From Geminicoccus roseus DSM 18922 (lineage in GTDB: Bacteria; Pseudomonadota; Alphaproteobacteria; Geminicoccales; Geminicoccaceae), in assembly GCF_000427665.1 (NCBI RefSeq), contig NZ_ATYL01000004.1:1-64000 (forward strand): DNA of 64,000 nt, in the 5' to 3' direction. A program made the position numbers and the translations under genes. Shown piece after piece: positions 36,109 to 43,538 of this stretch. Under the pieces are notes generated by a model. It worked only from the letters and a program-made list of their open reading frames with translations. It was not told where the DNA came from and ran no database searches. The first letter of the stretch is position 1; every line of letters begins with the position of its first letter.

Positions 36109-36248
36109 AGGCGTATGCCTATGCCTTATCGGCTATCGACCCTGTCCGGTTCAAATGGGGTGCAGTCCAGTTCAGTATCAGAGGCAGAACTGGAAAGATG
36201 TCAGCACTAGCGAGTCATTGCGTCCAACGTCAGCCGATGGCTATTTGT

Positions 36249-36507
36249 CAGCTATCTGATAGCTACTAGTTAGCTATCTAGGAGATGTCTACTTATGATG
36301 TTAGCCTAAGATATCTGGTAGCTATCTGGTATTGATCGCGACTTTCATCGCACTATATTCGCTGCTTCCACTTGATTGGCTAGCCATCAGCTATCTGGTA
36401 GCTATCCTACAGCTATCGGATGAGTGAGTTGTTAACCATACACACTGTTGATGTGTCCGTTCGGTTATCGCGCCACCCTCCAATAGCTGATAGCTACCAG
36501 CTAGCTG
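36249..36507. repeat. cluster of AGCTATC palindromic repeats upstream of parA (parS/iteron-like)
   Basis: At least six copies of a motif close to AGCTATCTGRTAGCTA occur here: 36249-36266, 36270-36283, 36310-36330, 36388-36407, 36408-36418 and 36484-36507. The unit is itself nearly palindromic. The same motif reappears at 39620-39653 on the far side of the rep gene. Its position right before parA suits a centromere or partition-operon operator bound by the ParG-like protein; origin iterons are the alternative. Confidence 0.75.
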
Positions 36508-36541
36508 AACCAAGAATTAATCTTGCAGAGAAGGGGCGGGT

Positions 36542-37249
36542 ATGCCGACCATCGTGTTTGCAAGTCCCAAGGGAGGGGTGGGCAAGTCCACCTCTGCGGT
36601 GTTGCTGGGGGCGGAGCTCGCCCTGAAAGGCGCGGCAGTAACGGTGATTGACGCTGATCCCAACAAGCCAGTGTCCGACTGGGCCCGGCGCCCGGGCCGG
36701 CCTGCCAACCTTATCGTCCGTGCCGACGTCACGGAGGACACAGTGATCGATGAGATCGAGGCGGCGGCGCGCCGGACCGCGTTCGTGATCGTTGACCTGG
36801 AGGGCACCGCCTCAATGATGGTGGCCTATGCGATCAGCCGAGCCGATCTAGTGATCATCCCGACGCAGGGCTCGCAGCTCGACGCTGCTCAAGCCGCCAA
36901 AGCCATTAAGCTGATCCGCCAGCAGGAGAAGGCGTTTGCCCGCCAAATCCCCTACGCAATTCTGTTCACCCGCACGAGTGCTGCAATCCGACCGCGCACG
37001 CTGCACTTCATCCAGGAGGAGTTCCGCCGCTACGGTGCACCGGCCTTTGACACACATCTCCACGAACGTGATGCCTATCGCGGGATGTTCTCGTTCGGTG
37101 GCACGCTGGAGTCGCTGAACTCGGGCCAAGTCAGCAACCTGGATGCAGCGATCGTCAACGCCCGTGCATTTGCGACCGAGGTGATTGGCATGCTACGCCG
37201 TGAGGCACAGCCTAAGGCGGCGCCGGCCGAAGCGGGAGCGGCCGGATGA
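36542..37249 (+). CDS. parA: ParA-family plasmid partition ATPase (short, type Ib)
   Basis: 235 residues. The deviant Walker A KGGVGKST is at residues ~10-17 (IVFASPKGGVGKSTSAVLLGAEL), Walker A' VTVIDADPNKPVSDWA, and Walker B FVIVDLEGTASMMVAYAISRADLVIIPTQGSQLDAAQA. The absence of an N-terminal DNA-binding domain and the length fit type Ib ParA. It would move and separate plasmid copies, stimulated by the small partner encoded immediately downstream. The 3' end overlaps that gene by four bases. The ATG follows GGGGCGGG. Confidence 0.95.
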   Translation: MPTIVFASPKGGVGKSTSAVLLGAELALKGAAVTVIDADPNKPVSDWARRPGRPANLIVRADVTEDTVIDEIEAAARRTAFVIVDLEGTASMMVAYAISRADLVIIPTQGSQLDAAQAAKAIKLIRQQEKAFARQIPYAILFTRTSAAIRPRTLHFIQEEFRRYGAPAFDTHLHERDAYRGMFSFGGTLESLNSGQVSNLDAAIVNARAFATEVIGMLRREAQPKAAPAEAGAAG

Positions 37250-37587
37250 ACGGGGAACGTGCCAGCATCTTCGGCGACGACGATTTCGACGTCAGCGATT
37301 TCCAACCCCGACTGCCAGATCGGCCAGCGGCACCTCCAGAGGAGGTGAGGGCGGTTTCCGAGGCAGCAAGCTTTCGTAGTCGTGAGCCTAAGGACGTGGC
37401 GCAACTGCCGGCCCGGCGAGAGCAGCGCCGCTACCGTACCGGCCGCAATGCCCAACTCAATATCAAGGTCCGGCCTGAAACCCTTGAGGCCTTCTATGCG
37501 CTGGTCGACCAACATGGCTGGGTGCAGGGCGAGGCATTCGAACGCGCGCTTGCAGCACTGGAGCGTGAGCTTGACCTGCAGAAGTGA
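37246..37587 (+). CDS. small ParG-like partition partner (ribbon-helix-helix-like)
   Basis: 113 residues. A disordered, acidic-then-mixed N-terminal half (MNGERASIFGDDDFDVSDFQ) is followed by a basic patch (RREQRRYRTGRNAQLNIKVRPETLEAFYALVDQ) that reads as a strand-helix-helix ribbon-helix-helix domain. Type Ib ParA partners (ParG-like) have this layout and bind the upstream parS repeats while the flexible N-terminus stimulates ParA. The ATG overlaps the parA stop by four bases. No arginine-finger residue can be assigned with confidence. A 15-base inverted repeat (ACACCCT-C-AGGGTGT) sits just after its stop at 37591-37605. Confidence 0.82.
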   Translation: MNGERASIFGDDDFDVSDFQPRLPDRPAAPPEEVRAVSEAASFRSREPKDVAQLPARREQRRYRTGRNAQLNIKVRPETLEAFYALVDQHGWVQGEAFERALAALERELDLQK

Positions 37588-37701
37588 GGTACACCCTCAG
37601 GGTGTGCAGATTGGTTACAGGTATCGAGGAAACGTGATGCCGCCTAGCGCGTGCACCTCGATGCACATCCGTACTTTGGGGCCTTTTTTCCACAAGCCTT
37701 C

Positions 37702-37830
37702 TTGGACTCTGATGGCGGATTCTTGGACTCTGGTGGCGTTACGCGTAGTTATCCACTGGACTCTAGTGGCTCAACTAATAAAGAGAGAATCAAATATCTC
37801 TTCAAATAGCTAGCGCCACCAAAGTCCAAG
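37702..37830. other. probable plasmid replication origin (iterons, DnaA-box-like site, AT-rich segment)
   Basis: Three direct copies of a TTGGACTCTGGTGGCG-type unit lie at 37702-37717, 37723-37738 and 37756-37771, and an inverted copy at 37812-37830. A DnaA-box-like TTATCCACT (8/9 of the consensus) is at 37749-37757. The stretch 37772-37809 is AT-rich and includes AGAGA/TCTCT arms, suiting a melting region. More copies follow rep (38763-38779, 39568-39584). This arrangement is typical of an iteron-regulated oriV bound by the initiator encoded just downstream. Confidence 0.82.
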
Positions 37831-37865
37831 TTGACGGGGTGGATTGTTCTGACCAGTGTCCTGGC

Positions 37866-38762
37866 ATGGCCGACGTCCACCACCTGATCCTCCAGCACGG
37901 GATCGACGAAGCTCGTCGACAAGCGGTTACTCGCCATGAGCGAGCCGTGGTGGAAGCAGCCTATCAGGTGCTCGGCGACGAGACGGAAGGCATCGGCTTC
38001 ACCTATTCAGGCTTCGCGCTGACCTCGCTCCCCCACAAGGAGCAGAGCGAGACCATCTGGAAGCGTGAAGGGCATAACCTTACCCTGATCCTGCAGTCTG
38101 GTGTCGACCGGCAGGGACAGGAAGTAGGGCTGCCCTATGGATCGTATGCCCGTTTCATTCTGTTGTTTCTGCAGTCCGAGGCAGTCAAGACTCGTTCACG
38201 CGAGATTGAACTGGGTCGCAGCATGCAGGTCTGGCTCGGCAGAATGGGCCTCTCGATTGGTGGGAACAGCTATCGGCTGGTGAAGGAACAAGCCAAGCGC
38301 ATCTCCTTGTGCCGGCTAACTTTCTTTGGCGGCCTTGGGGACCAGCAGCTTCTGCGCAACGGCGCGTTCGTAGAGGGCGCCATCACGATGTCTGGCACTC
38401 CTACGCAGCCGTTCTTGTGGCAGGATCGAGTGCGACTGGATGAGGCCTTCTACCAAGCGCTACGCGACCATCCGGTACCGGTGAACGAGGCCTCGCTGCG
38501 CGCAATCGGTCCTCGTTCCATGGCGTTGGACGTCTATATCTGGCTGGCCTATCGGCTTCATGCCCTTAAGCGTGACACCGAAGTGAGCTGGCCTGCCTTG
38601 CACACGCAGTTTGGCGCAGGCTTCAAACGGCAGCGAGCTTTCAAAGCTCAATTCTTGGAAAGCCTTGAGTTAGCAGTGGCCGTCTATCCAGGCGCCAAGC
38701 TGGACGTCCACGAGCGCGGCGTAACGCTGTGTCCTTCGCCGGCAGCGATCACTAAGGCATAG
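37866..38762 (+). CDS. repA: RepA-type plasmid replication initiator
   Basis: 298 residues from the ATG (a GTG at 37839 is an alternative start). The protein has two winged-helix-like halves; recognisable segments of the RepA (RepA_C) plasmid family are LPYGSYARFILLFLQSEAVKTRSREIELGRSMQVWLGRMGL, IGGNSYRLVKEQAKRISLCRLTF (split here for length), then RSMALDVYIWLAYRLHALKRD and ALHTQFGAGFKRQRAFKAQFLE. It would bind the flanking iterons and open the origin. It lies 280 bases after the partition pair on the same strand, the normal layout of a low-copy plasmid. It is intact. Confidence 0.92.
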   Translation: MADVHHLILQHGIDEARRQAVTRHERAVVEAAYQVLGDETEGIGFTYSGFALTSLPHKEQSETIWKREGHNLTLILQSGVDRQGQEVGLPYGSYARFILLFLQSEAVKTRSREIELGRSMQVWLGRMGLSIGGNSYRLVKEQAKRISLCRLTFFGGLGDQQLLRNGAFVEGAITMSGTPTQPFLWQDRVRLDEAFYQALRDHPVPVNEASLRAIGPRSMALDVYIWLAYRLHALKRDTEVSWPALHTQFGAGFKRQRAFKAQFLESLELAVAVYPGAKLDVHERGVTLCPSPAAITKA

Positions 38763-38779
38763 GCGCCACCAGAGTCCAA
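38763..38779 (-). repeat. iteron copy directly after repA
   Basis: GCGCCACCAGAGTCCAA, the inverse of the TTGGACTCTGGTGGCG unit found at the origin, begins just after the repA stop. A similar copy in the other orientation is at 39568-39584. Copies on both sides of the gene could mediate autoregulation or handcuffing. Confidence 0.8.
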
Positions 38780-38940
38780 ATTCACGTGGCCTGTTCAAGT
38801 TAGATCAAGGCGCCTAATCCGAACCTCGGATTCTCAGGTGTAGGGTTTGAAGACCTCGTTGCACCTCGCCCCATCCTACCGGCTCGGCTATCGCCCGATC
38901 CCATCACGGTCAAAGCCGCTCCTGGCAGCGAAGAGACGGG

Positions 38941-39362
38941 ATGGATGCACGCACCCGGCTGGGCTGGATCCGGTTCTACCAAGCGATCGGCAACGCCGGC
39001 ATCGTCTGCCGCCGCTGCGGCATCTCCCACCCTACGCTCCGCAAGTGGTGGCAGCGCTATCGCGAGGCCGGCATCGCTGGGCTGGAAACCCGCAGCTCCC
39101 GACCACATCGTTCCCCAGGGCGCAGGGTCTTCCCGCAAGATATAGCTCTGATCCTGGACCTGCACCGCGGTCGGTGGCTCGGGTCCAAGCGCCTCCGCAA
39201 CGAGCTCATCCGCGAGCATGGGCTCAAGCTTGGCACTCGACACCATCCAAAAGGTCCTGGTGCGCCACGGCGAGCGCTACCTTAAGCGCTAACCGCTGCA
39301 GCACAACGATACCAAGCGCTATAGCCGGCTGAAGCCTGCTAATCGCGTCCAGGGCGGTGTCT
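38941..39362 (+). pseudogene. IS481-family transposase fragment
   Basis: Begins MDARTRLGWIRFYQAIGNAG, then VCRRCGISHPTLRKWWQRYRE and GLETRSSRPHRSPG, the N-terminal HTH part of IS481-family transposases. Similarity continues in another frame (IQKVLVRHGERYLKR, a stop, then RVQGGVCKIAPKLYQL), and the DDE core is missing. It is inactive. The frame beyond 39400 (DDVWDTYYFAKERIRTPGYCWDTIF) is not recognised. Confidence 0.8.
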
Positions 39363-39567
39363 GTAAGATCGCGCCCAAGCTCTACCAGCTCGGCGGGCAG
39401 ACTCGCTCGAGCGGGTCTGCGAGCTCATCGCTAAGATTCCGCTCAGCGACGACGTGTGGGACACCTACTATTTTGCCAAGGAGCGCATCCGCACCCCGGG
39501 CTACTGCTGGGACACCATCTTCGCGCGCCTGCGGTGACCACAGACCCTATACATCAGGCAGGAGCAG

Positions 39568-39653
39568 TTGGACTCTGGTGGCGCCTTCTAAAGCTTGGGA
39601 GGGAGTATCACACAACTGAAGCTATCTGATAGCTACTATATAGCTATCAGATA
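39568..39653. repeat. right-hand copies of both replicon repeat families
   Basis: TTGGACTCTGGTGGCGCC (39568-39585, rep iteron unit) is followed by AGCTATCTGATAGCTAC at 39620-39636 and TAGCTATCAGATA at 39641-39653 (the palindromic unit seen upstream of parA). The replicon is thus bracketed by both repeat families. The rest of the 39363-39744 stretch holds no recognisable gene. Confidence 0.78.
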
Positions 39654-39744
39654 ATAAAGCTGGCTGTGGCTAGGTCGGATGACGTTCCGGGTTCTTGAAG
39701 GGGTTTCGTGCTGAATCACAAGGCTTCGTGCTGCAGCGTGGAGC

Positions 39745-40095
39745 GGATGATGGCAACCAAGCGATACGAGCTGCGCGAGGAGCCGTGGACGCCGGTTGCA
39801 GCGTGCCGCCGGGCAAGGGGGATGACTTGGGCCGCTGGAGATCAGACAACCGCTTGCTGGTAAACGGATGCTTATGGGCGCCGCAGCCGGTGGAAGACAA
39901 TGCACCGGCGGTTCGGCCGCTGGTGCCATGCCGCCCTGTCGAAGCGGGTGTTCAGTGGGCTGACCGGAACAACCAGCACTGCATGATCGACGTCACCATC
40001 ATCCGGGCGCACCCGCAGACAGTGAGCAGGAAAGGGGCGTTCTTGCGGCGGACTGACCATCAAGGTCCACCTGCTTGCGGCCGCGCCCATGGCAG
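39745..40095 (+). pseudogene. IS5-family (IS1031/IS427-like) transposase remnant
   Basis: Broken plus-strand frames read KRYELREEPWTPVA, a D..GR-SDNRLLVNG-like segment, WKTMHRRFGRWCHAALSKRVFSGL, and a terminal GRSCGGLTIKVHLLA. These are in the order of an IS5-family transposase N-terminus and first DDE region, with frameshifts and stops and with the 3' part absent. It runs up to the LysR gene and might have supplied its promoter. Confidence 0.75.
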
Positions 40096-40164
40096 ACCTG
40101 GGGAAACCCCATAGACTCTGGCAGACTGCCTGGGCCGGCGAGCCGGACACCAGAAGAGGTGCGG

Positions 40165-41076
40165 ATGCCTTACCGATTGCCGCCATTGAATGGCCTGCGC
40201 CTATTCGAGGCAGCAGGACGACACTTGAGCTTCAAGCTGGCGGCGGAAGAATTGTGCCTCACCCCCAGCGCCGTCAGCCATGGCATCCATTCGCTTGAGG
40301 AGTGGCTGGGCGTCTCCTTGTTCGTGCGGGGCCACCGCGGCCTGGTCATGACGGTGGCAGGCGCCGCTTATCTGCCGCGGGTCCGCGAGGCGCTGGAACT
40401 CCTAGCCACGGCGACCGAAGCCGTTCCGGGGCGGCGACCGAGCGGTCGCTTGTCGATCAGCGTGGCACCCAGCTTCGGCCTGCGGTGGCTGATCCCAAAT
40501 CTTCCCCGCTTCGGGGCGCAGCACCCTCATATCGAGGTGACGGTGGATACCTCGCACCGCCAGATCGAGTTCCCGCGCGACGGGATGGATCTGGCCATTC
40601 GCATGGGCCGGGGTGACTGGCCGGATCTCCATGCTAGCTGCCTGATTGTCGAGGCGCTCGTGCCGGTCTGCGCGCCCGCAGTGGCAGGCAGGATCGCAAC
40701 GGCAACCGATCTGACGCGGCAGACGCTGCTACACGTCACGAATATATCTGAAGACTGGGCGCAATGGGCTCGTCTGGCAGGGGTGGATGGGCTGGATCTC
40801 AGCCGGGGACTGCGCTTCGACACTATCCATATGGCCATGGAAGCCGCAGCGCAGGGGCTGGGTGTTGCCATCGGACGCCTGCCGCTGATCGCGATGGACT
40901 TGGCTACCGGCCGTCTGGTTCCCGTTCTTGCACCGGCGCGGCGCGGCCGGACCGGATACTGGCTGACGACCAGCCGGGAGGCTCTGACCCGTCCCGAGGT
41001 CGCCGTCTTCCGGAACTGGATCCGCGCCGAGCTAAAGGAGACGGCATCGCCCGTGCTACCTCAGCGTCCGGCATAG
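40165..41076 (+). CDS. LysR-family transcriptional regulator (GcvA-like)
   Basis: 303 residues. N-terminal HTH: LPPLNGLRLFEAAGRHLSFKLAAEELCLTPSAVSHGIHSLEEWLGVSLF, as in GcvA/beta-lactamase AmpR-type regulators. The effector-binding domain contains LSISVAPSFGLRWLIPNLPRF, HRQIEFPRDGMDLAIRMGRGDW and GLGVAIGRLPLIAMDLATGRLV. The start follows AGAAGAGG. The nearest potential target is not obvious: upstream is IS debris and downstream a small minus-strand gene. Ligand unknown. Confidence 0.92.
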   Translation: MPYRLPPLNGLRLFEAAGRHLSFKLAAEELCLTPSAVSHGIHSLEEWLGVSLFVRGHRGLVMTVAGAAYLPRVREALELLATATEAVPGRRPSGRLSISVAPSFGLRWLIPNLPRFGAQHPHIEVTVDTSHRQIEFPRDGMDLAIRMGRGDWPDLHASCLIVEALVPVCAPAVAGRIATATDLTRQTLLHVTNISEDWAQWARLAGVDGLDLSRGLRFDTIHMAMEAAAQGLGVAIGRLPLIAMDLATGRLVPVLAPARRGRTGYWLTTSREALTRPEVAVFRNWIRAELKETASPVLPQRPA

Positions 41077-41212
41077 GCCGATGGAGGGGCAAGGTGGCGA
41101 TGCCGTCCACAAATCTCGCAGAAAATTGAATTCAGCTTGAACAGTGCCCCATGACTGGCTGATGCGTCACTCTTCCGGCGTCGAGCTCGAGCCGTGGAGG
41201 ACAGTAGTCTTC

Positions 41213-41572
41213 TCAAGGTGGTCCAAAGGAGCGTTTCGACTGGGTTCGATCTACAATCTGACGTTCGATCTCGTCCGTGAGCTTCTTTCCATTGCGCGAG
41301 ATGAGGTCGGCGGCCTCTCGGTCCCGCCGCCGCTCGGCGCGGGAAGCGAGACCATCTACGGCCCAGCGGATCGAACCCCGCAGGACCCTGATGAGCCAGT
41401 TCCGCTCACACCGTTGCTCCGCCGGAGGCTGCACGCTCCCGGTGTTCTCGCAGATCGCGCCCCGCGGCTGATCGATTCTGCGTCCGGGGAAGGCAGGCTG
41501 ATTCGGCCAAACCGGGTCGCGGTCCCGGTAGCCCTGTGCCTGGGATGCGGCTTCGCACGCTTCGATGGACAT
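41213..41572 (-). CDS. small basic protein, possible DUF1127-like
   Basis: 119 residues. The second half (WLIRVLRGSIRWAVDGLASRAERRRDREAADLISRNGKKLTDEIERQIVDR, here broken into shorter motifs: RRDREAADL and LTDEIERQI) resembles the Arg-rich two-helix DUF1127 domain common in alphaproteobacteria, where RELxxLDDRxLxDIGLxRxEI is the pattern. A GAGAAGG ribosome site precedes the ATG at a good distance, which favours a real gene. It converges with the LysR gene. DUF1127 proteins are implicated in phosphate/carbon metabolism and RNA turnover; a role here is not assignable. The N-terminal half has no match. Confidence 0.45.
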   Translation of the reverse strand: MSIEACEAASQAQGYRDRDPVWPNQPAFPGRRIDQPRGAICENTGSVQPPAEQRCERNWLIRVLRGSIRWAVDGLASRAERRRDREAADLISRNGKKLTDEIERQIVDRTQSKRSFGPP

Positions 41573-42020
41573 GCGACCAGACCTTCTCGCGTTGCGCCAG
41601 TGGATACTGCGGCGCAGACCAAAGGCTGCCGCTCCCGGTCTTCGCCGGCAAACGCGAACAATTTGTGCGCGGGTGAATCCCGCTCATGCAGCGGCCGGTC
41701 AGGCCGGATCAGCCTGCCCTGCCTGGATGCAGGATGACTTTTGTGGAACGGATATGTTCAGCGAGCGCTGAATCAGGAGCGGGTCGGCCAAAACGAGAGG
41801 CTCCATCAGTTCCCCGCTCGGCAGAAGCGGTCGACCTCTTCCGGCGTACCCAGTGGGACGAAGCCCTTCAGGGACAGCATGATGGCCTTCATGCGTGGCC
41901 CCCGTTGCGGCCATCGCTGTTGGACGCTGTCGACTGCAAACACGGGCCCGCGACGGTGACGGACTGTGACACGCTGCGGGCGGACGGGGGGTGACGGTGC
42001 GGCTGGAGGACCTCGCTGTT
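41573..42020. other. intergenic stretch, no gene seen
   Basis: About 450 bases between the DUF1127-like gene and the broken cyclase gene. All frames are short or stop-ridden; a 28-residue minus-strand frame at 41809-41892 is too short to support. No repeat was noticed. Confidence 0.4.
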
Positions 42021-43182
42021 TCAAAGCGCATCGAGCAAAGCCTTGGCCTCCTGCAAGGTCGGCGTGTCGAAGCCCTCGGTGAACCAGCTGTAGACCGGGG
42101 CGAGGACGTCATGCGTTTGGCGACGATCGCCCTGCCGCGCCCAATGCCTCGCCACCGTGGTGGCGGCCCGCAGCTCCCACCACTTGCCGCCCTGCTGCTG
42201 AGCCACCGCGATGGCCTTAGGCAAAGAGATCTCGGTTTCGGCGGAAGGGTCCTGGGTAAGCGCCAGCAGGACTTCCCCCTTAAGCCGATGGAGTTCGGCC
42301 TCAACCAGTGCTCATCGAGACGTTCGACCGCCGCCAACGCGTCGTCGACCAGCTGCAGCGCCTCTGCAGGAGCGCCAACTCCTGATTGCGGCCGAGCATT
42401 GGCAGCAGCTGAGCCGGGCGGTGGGCGTCGAAGCGGCTGCCGGGGGCGAAGCCCTTGTGCTGGGTCGCGCCGAATGGACATAGCACGAACATTTCGCCTA
42501 CGAGGTGACGTGTGCCGTCCGCCACCACCACCGCGCCTGGAGCAGCTGCCTCCTGTAGCCGTGCGGCCAGGTTCGGGTTTTCGCCGATGACCGCCTCCTC
42601 CTGCGCAGCACCCTCGCCAACCAGATCGCCCACCACCACGAGCCCGGTCGCGATCCCGACTCGCGCTGCGAGCGCTTCACCGGTAGGGCTCGCCAATCGT
42701 AGGACGGCCGCGGCGATGTCGAGCCCGGCGTAAACCGCCCGCTCGGCCTCATCCTCCTGTGCCCGCGGCCATCCAAAGTAGGCGAGCACGCCGTCGCCCA
42801 TCAGCTTGGCGATGTGGCCGCCGTAGCGCGCCACCGCGCCCGCCACTACGTCCTGATATGTGCGGAGAACCTCGCGCATCTCCTCGGGATCGAGGCAGGC
42901 TGAAAGCGCGGTCGAGCCGACTAGGTCGACGAACATCACTGTCAGATGGCGCCTTTCGGCCGCGCTCGCCCGAGATGTGGCTGGCGCCTCCGCGGCGTCG
43001 CGCACACGCAGGTCGGCGATCGCGTTGAGCAACTTGCGGCGGTGGCCGATCGACGAGATGCCAAGGTCGGCAACGTCCTCGGACGTGAGTTGGGGTAGGA
43101 TCTCCGCATCGATGTCGTTGGCACGGAACGTCGGCGCGTACCGTTTCAGGCCCAACCCTTCGAGCCAGGCCGTAACGTCCAT
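42021..43182 (-). pseudogene. SAM-domain class III adenylate/guanylate cyclase with its middle deleted
   Basis: The 5' part encodes an intact SAM domain (MDVTAWLEGLGLKRYAPTFRAN..., residues 1-60) and a class III cyclase domain (LTVMFVDLVGSTALSACLDPEE, AKLMGDGVLAYFGWP, AARVGIATGLVVVGDLVG). After LPMLGRNQELALLQRR, where a ~700-residue AAA/TPR region normally follows, the frame jumps into material of the protein's far C-terminus. That end is readable in another frame (EHWL, GEVLLALTQDPSAETEISL, AIAVAQQQGGKWWELRAATT, YSWFTEGFDTPTLQEAKALLDAL) to a stop at 42021. An internal deletion of about 2 kb thus joined the two ends out of frame near 42300-42340. The cyclase domain itself could still be made. 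Confidence 0.85.
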
Positions 43183-43538
43183 GTCTCCCCCAGGTCAGCG
43201 GCTTAGAGTATCCTTCAAAAGCTACCCGTTACTGCGCCGGAGCGCGTTATGGAACGTTACTGACTGAAAGATCACAAATGGTCCCAGCTCAAGTCTCACC
43301 TGCCATTCAAGTTGCGCTCTGGACGGTCTGAACAGCCCCGGCTTTGCCGTACAACCGGGTGATACAGCGCAGGGAGGATAGGGATCATATGACGGTCATG
43401 CCTTTAGTCGACGAATTAGCCTCTTCGCGATCAGCGGTTGGTCATCGCTGTCTCGCGAGTTGCAGGATCTCGATATCCCGGAGACCCATCGTCGGTTCCA
43501 CGATCGAAAGTAGACAAGTCTCTGGCCTGACGAACAGG
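43183..43538. other. intergenic stretch, no gene seen
   Basis: About 355 bases between two leftward cyclase genes. Short frames on both strands are unsupported. It presumably carries the promoter for the 42021-43182 gene and the end of the transcript from 45470. No strong hairpin was noticed. Confidence 0.4.

Larger units (their letters stand above)
34831..36169. mobile_element. complete IS3-family (IS2-group-like) element with 5-bp target duplication
   Basis: 1339 bases bounded by near-perfect inverted repeats (TGGAGTGCACCCCGTTTGA-CCGG on the left; TGGACTGCACCCCATTTGAACCGG inverted on the right). The bases GTTCA flank both sides (34826-34830 and 36170-36174), a clean target duplication. Both reading frames are intact, so this is a recent insertion. 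Confidence 0.93.
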
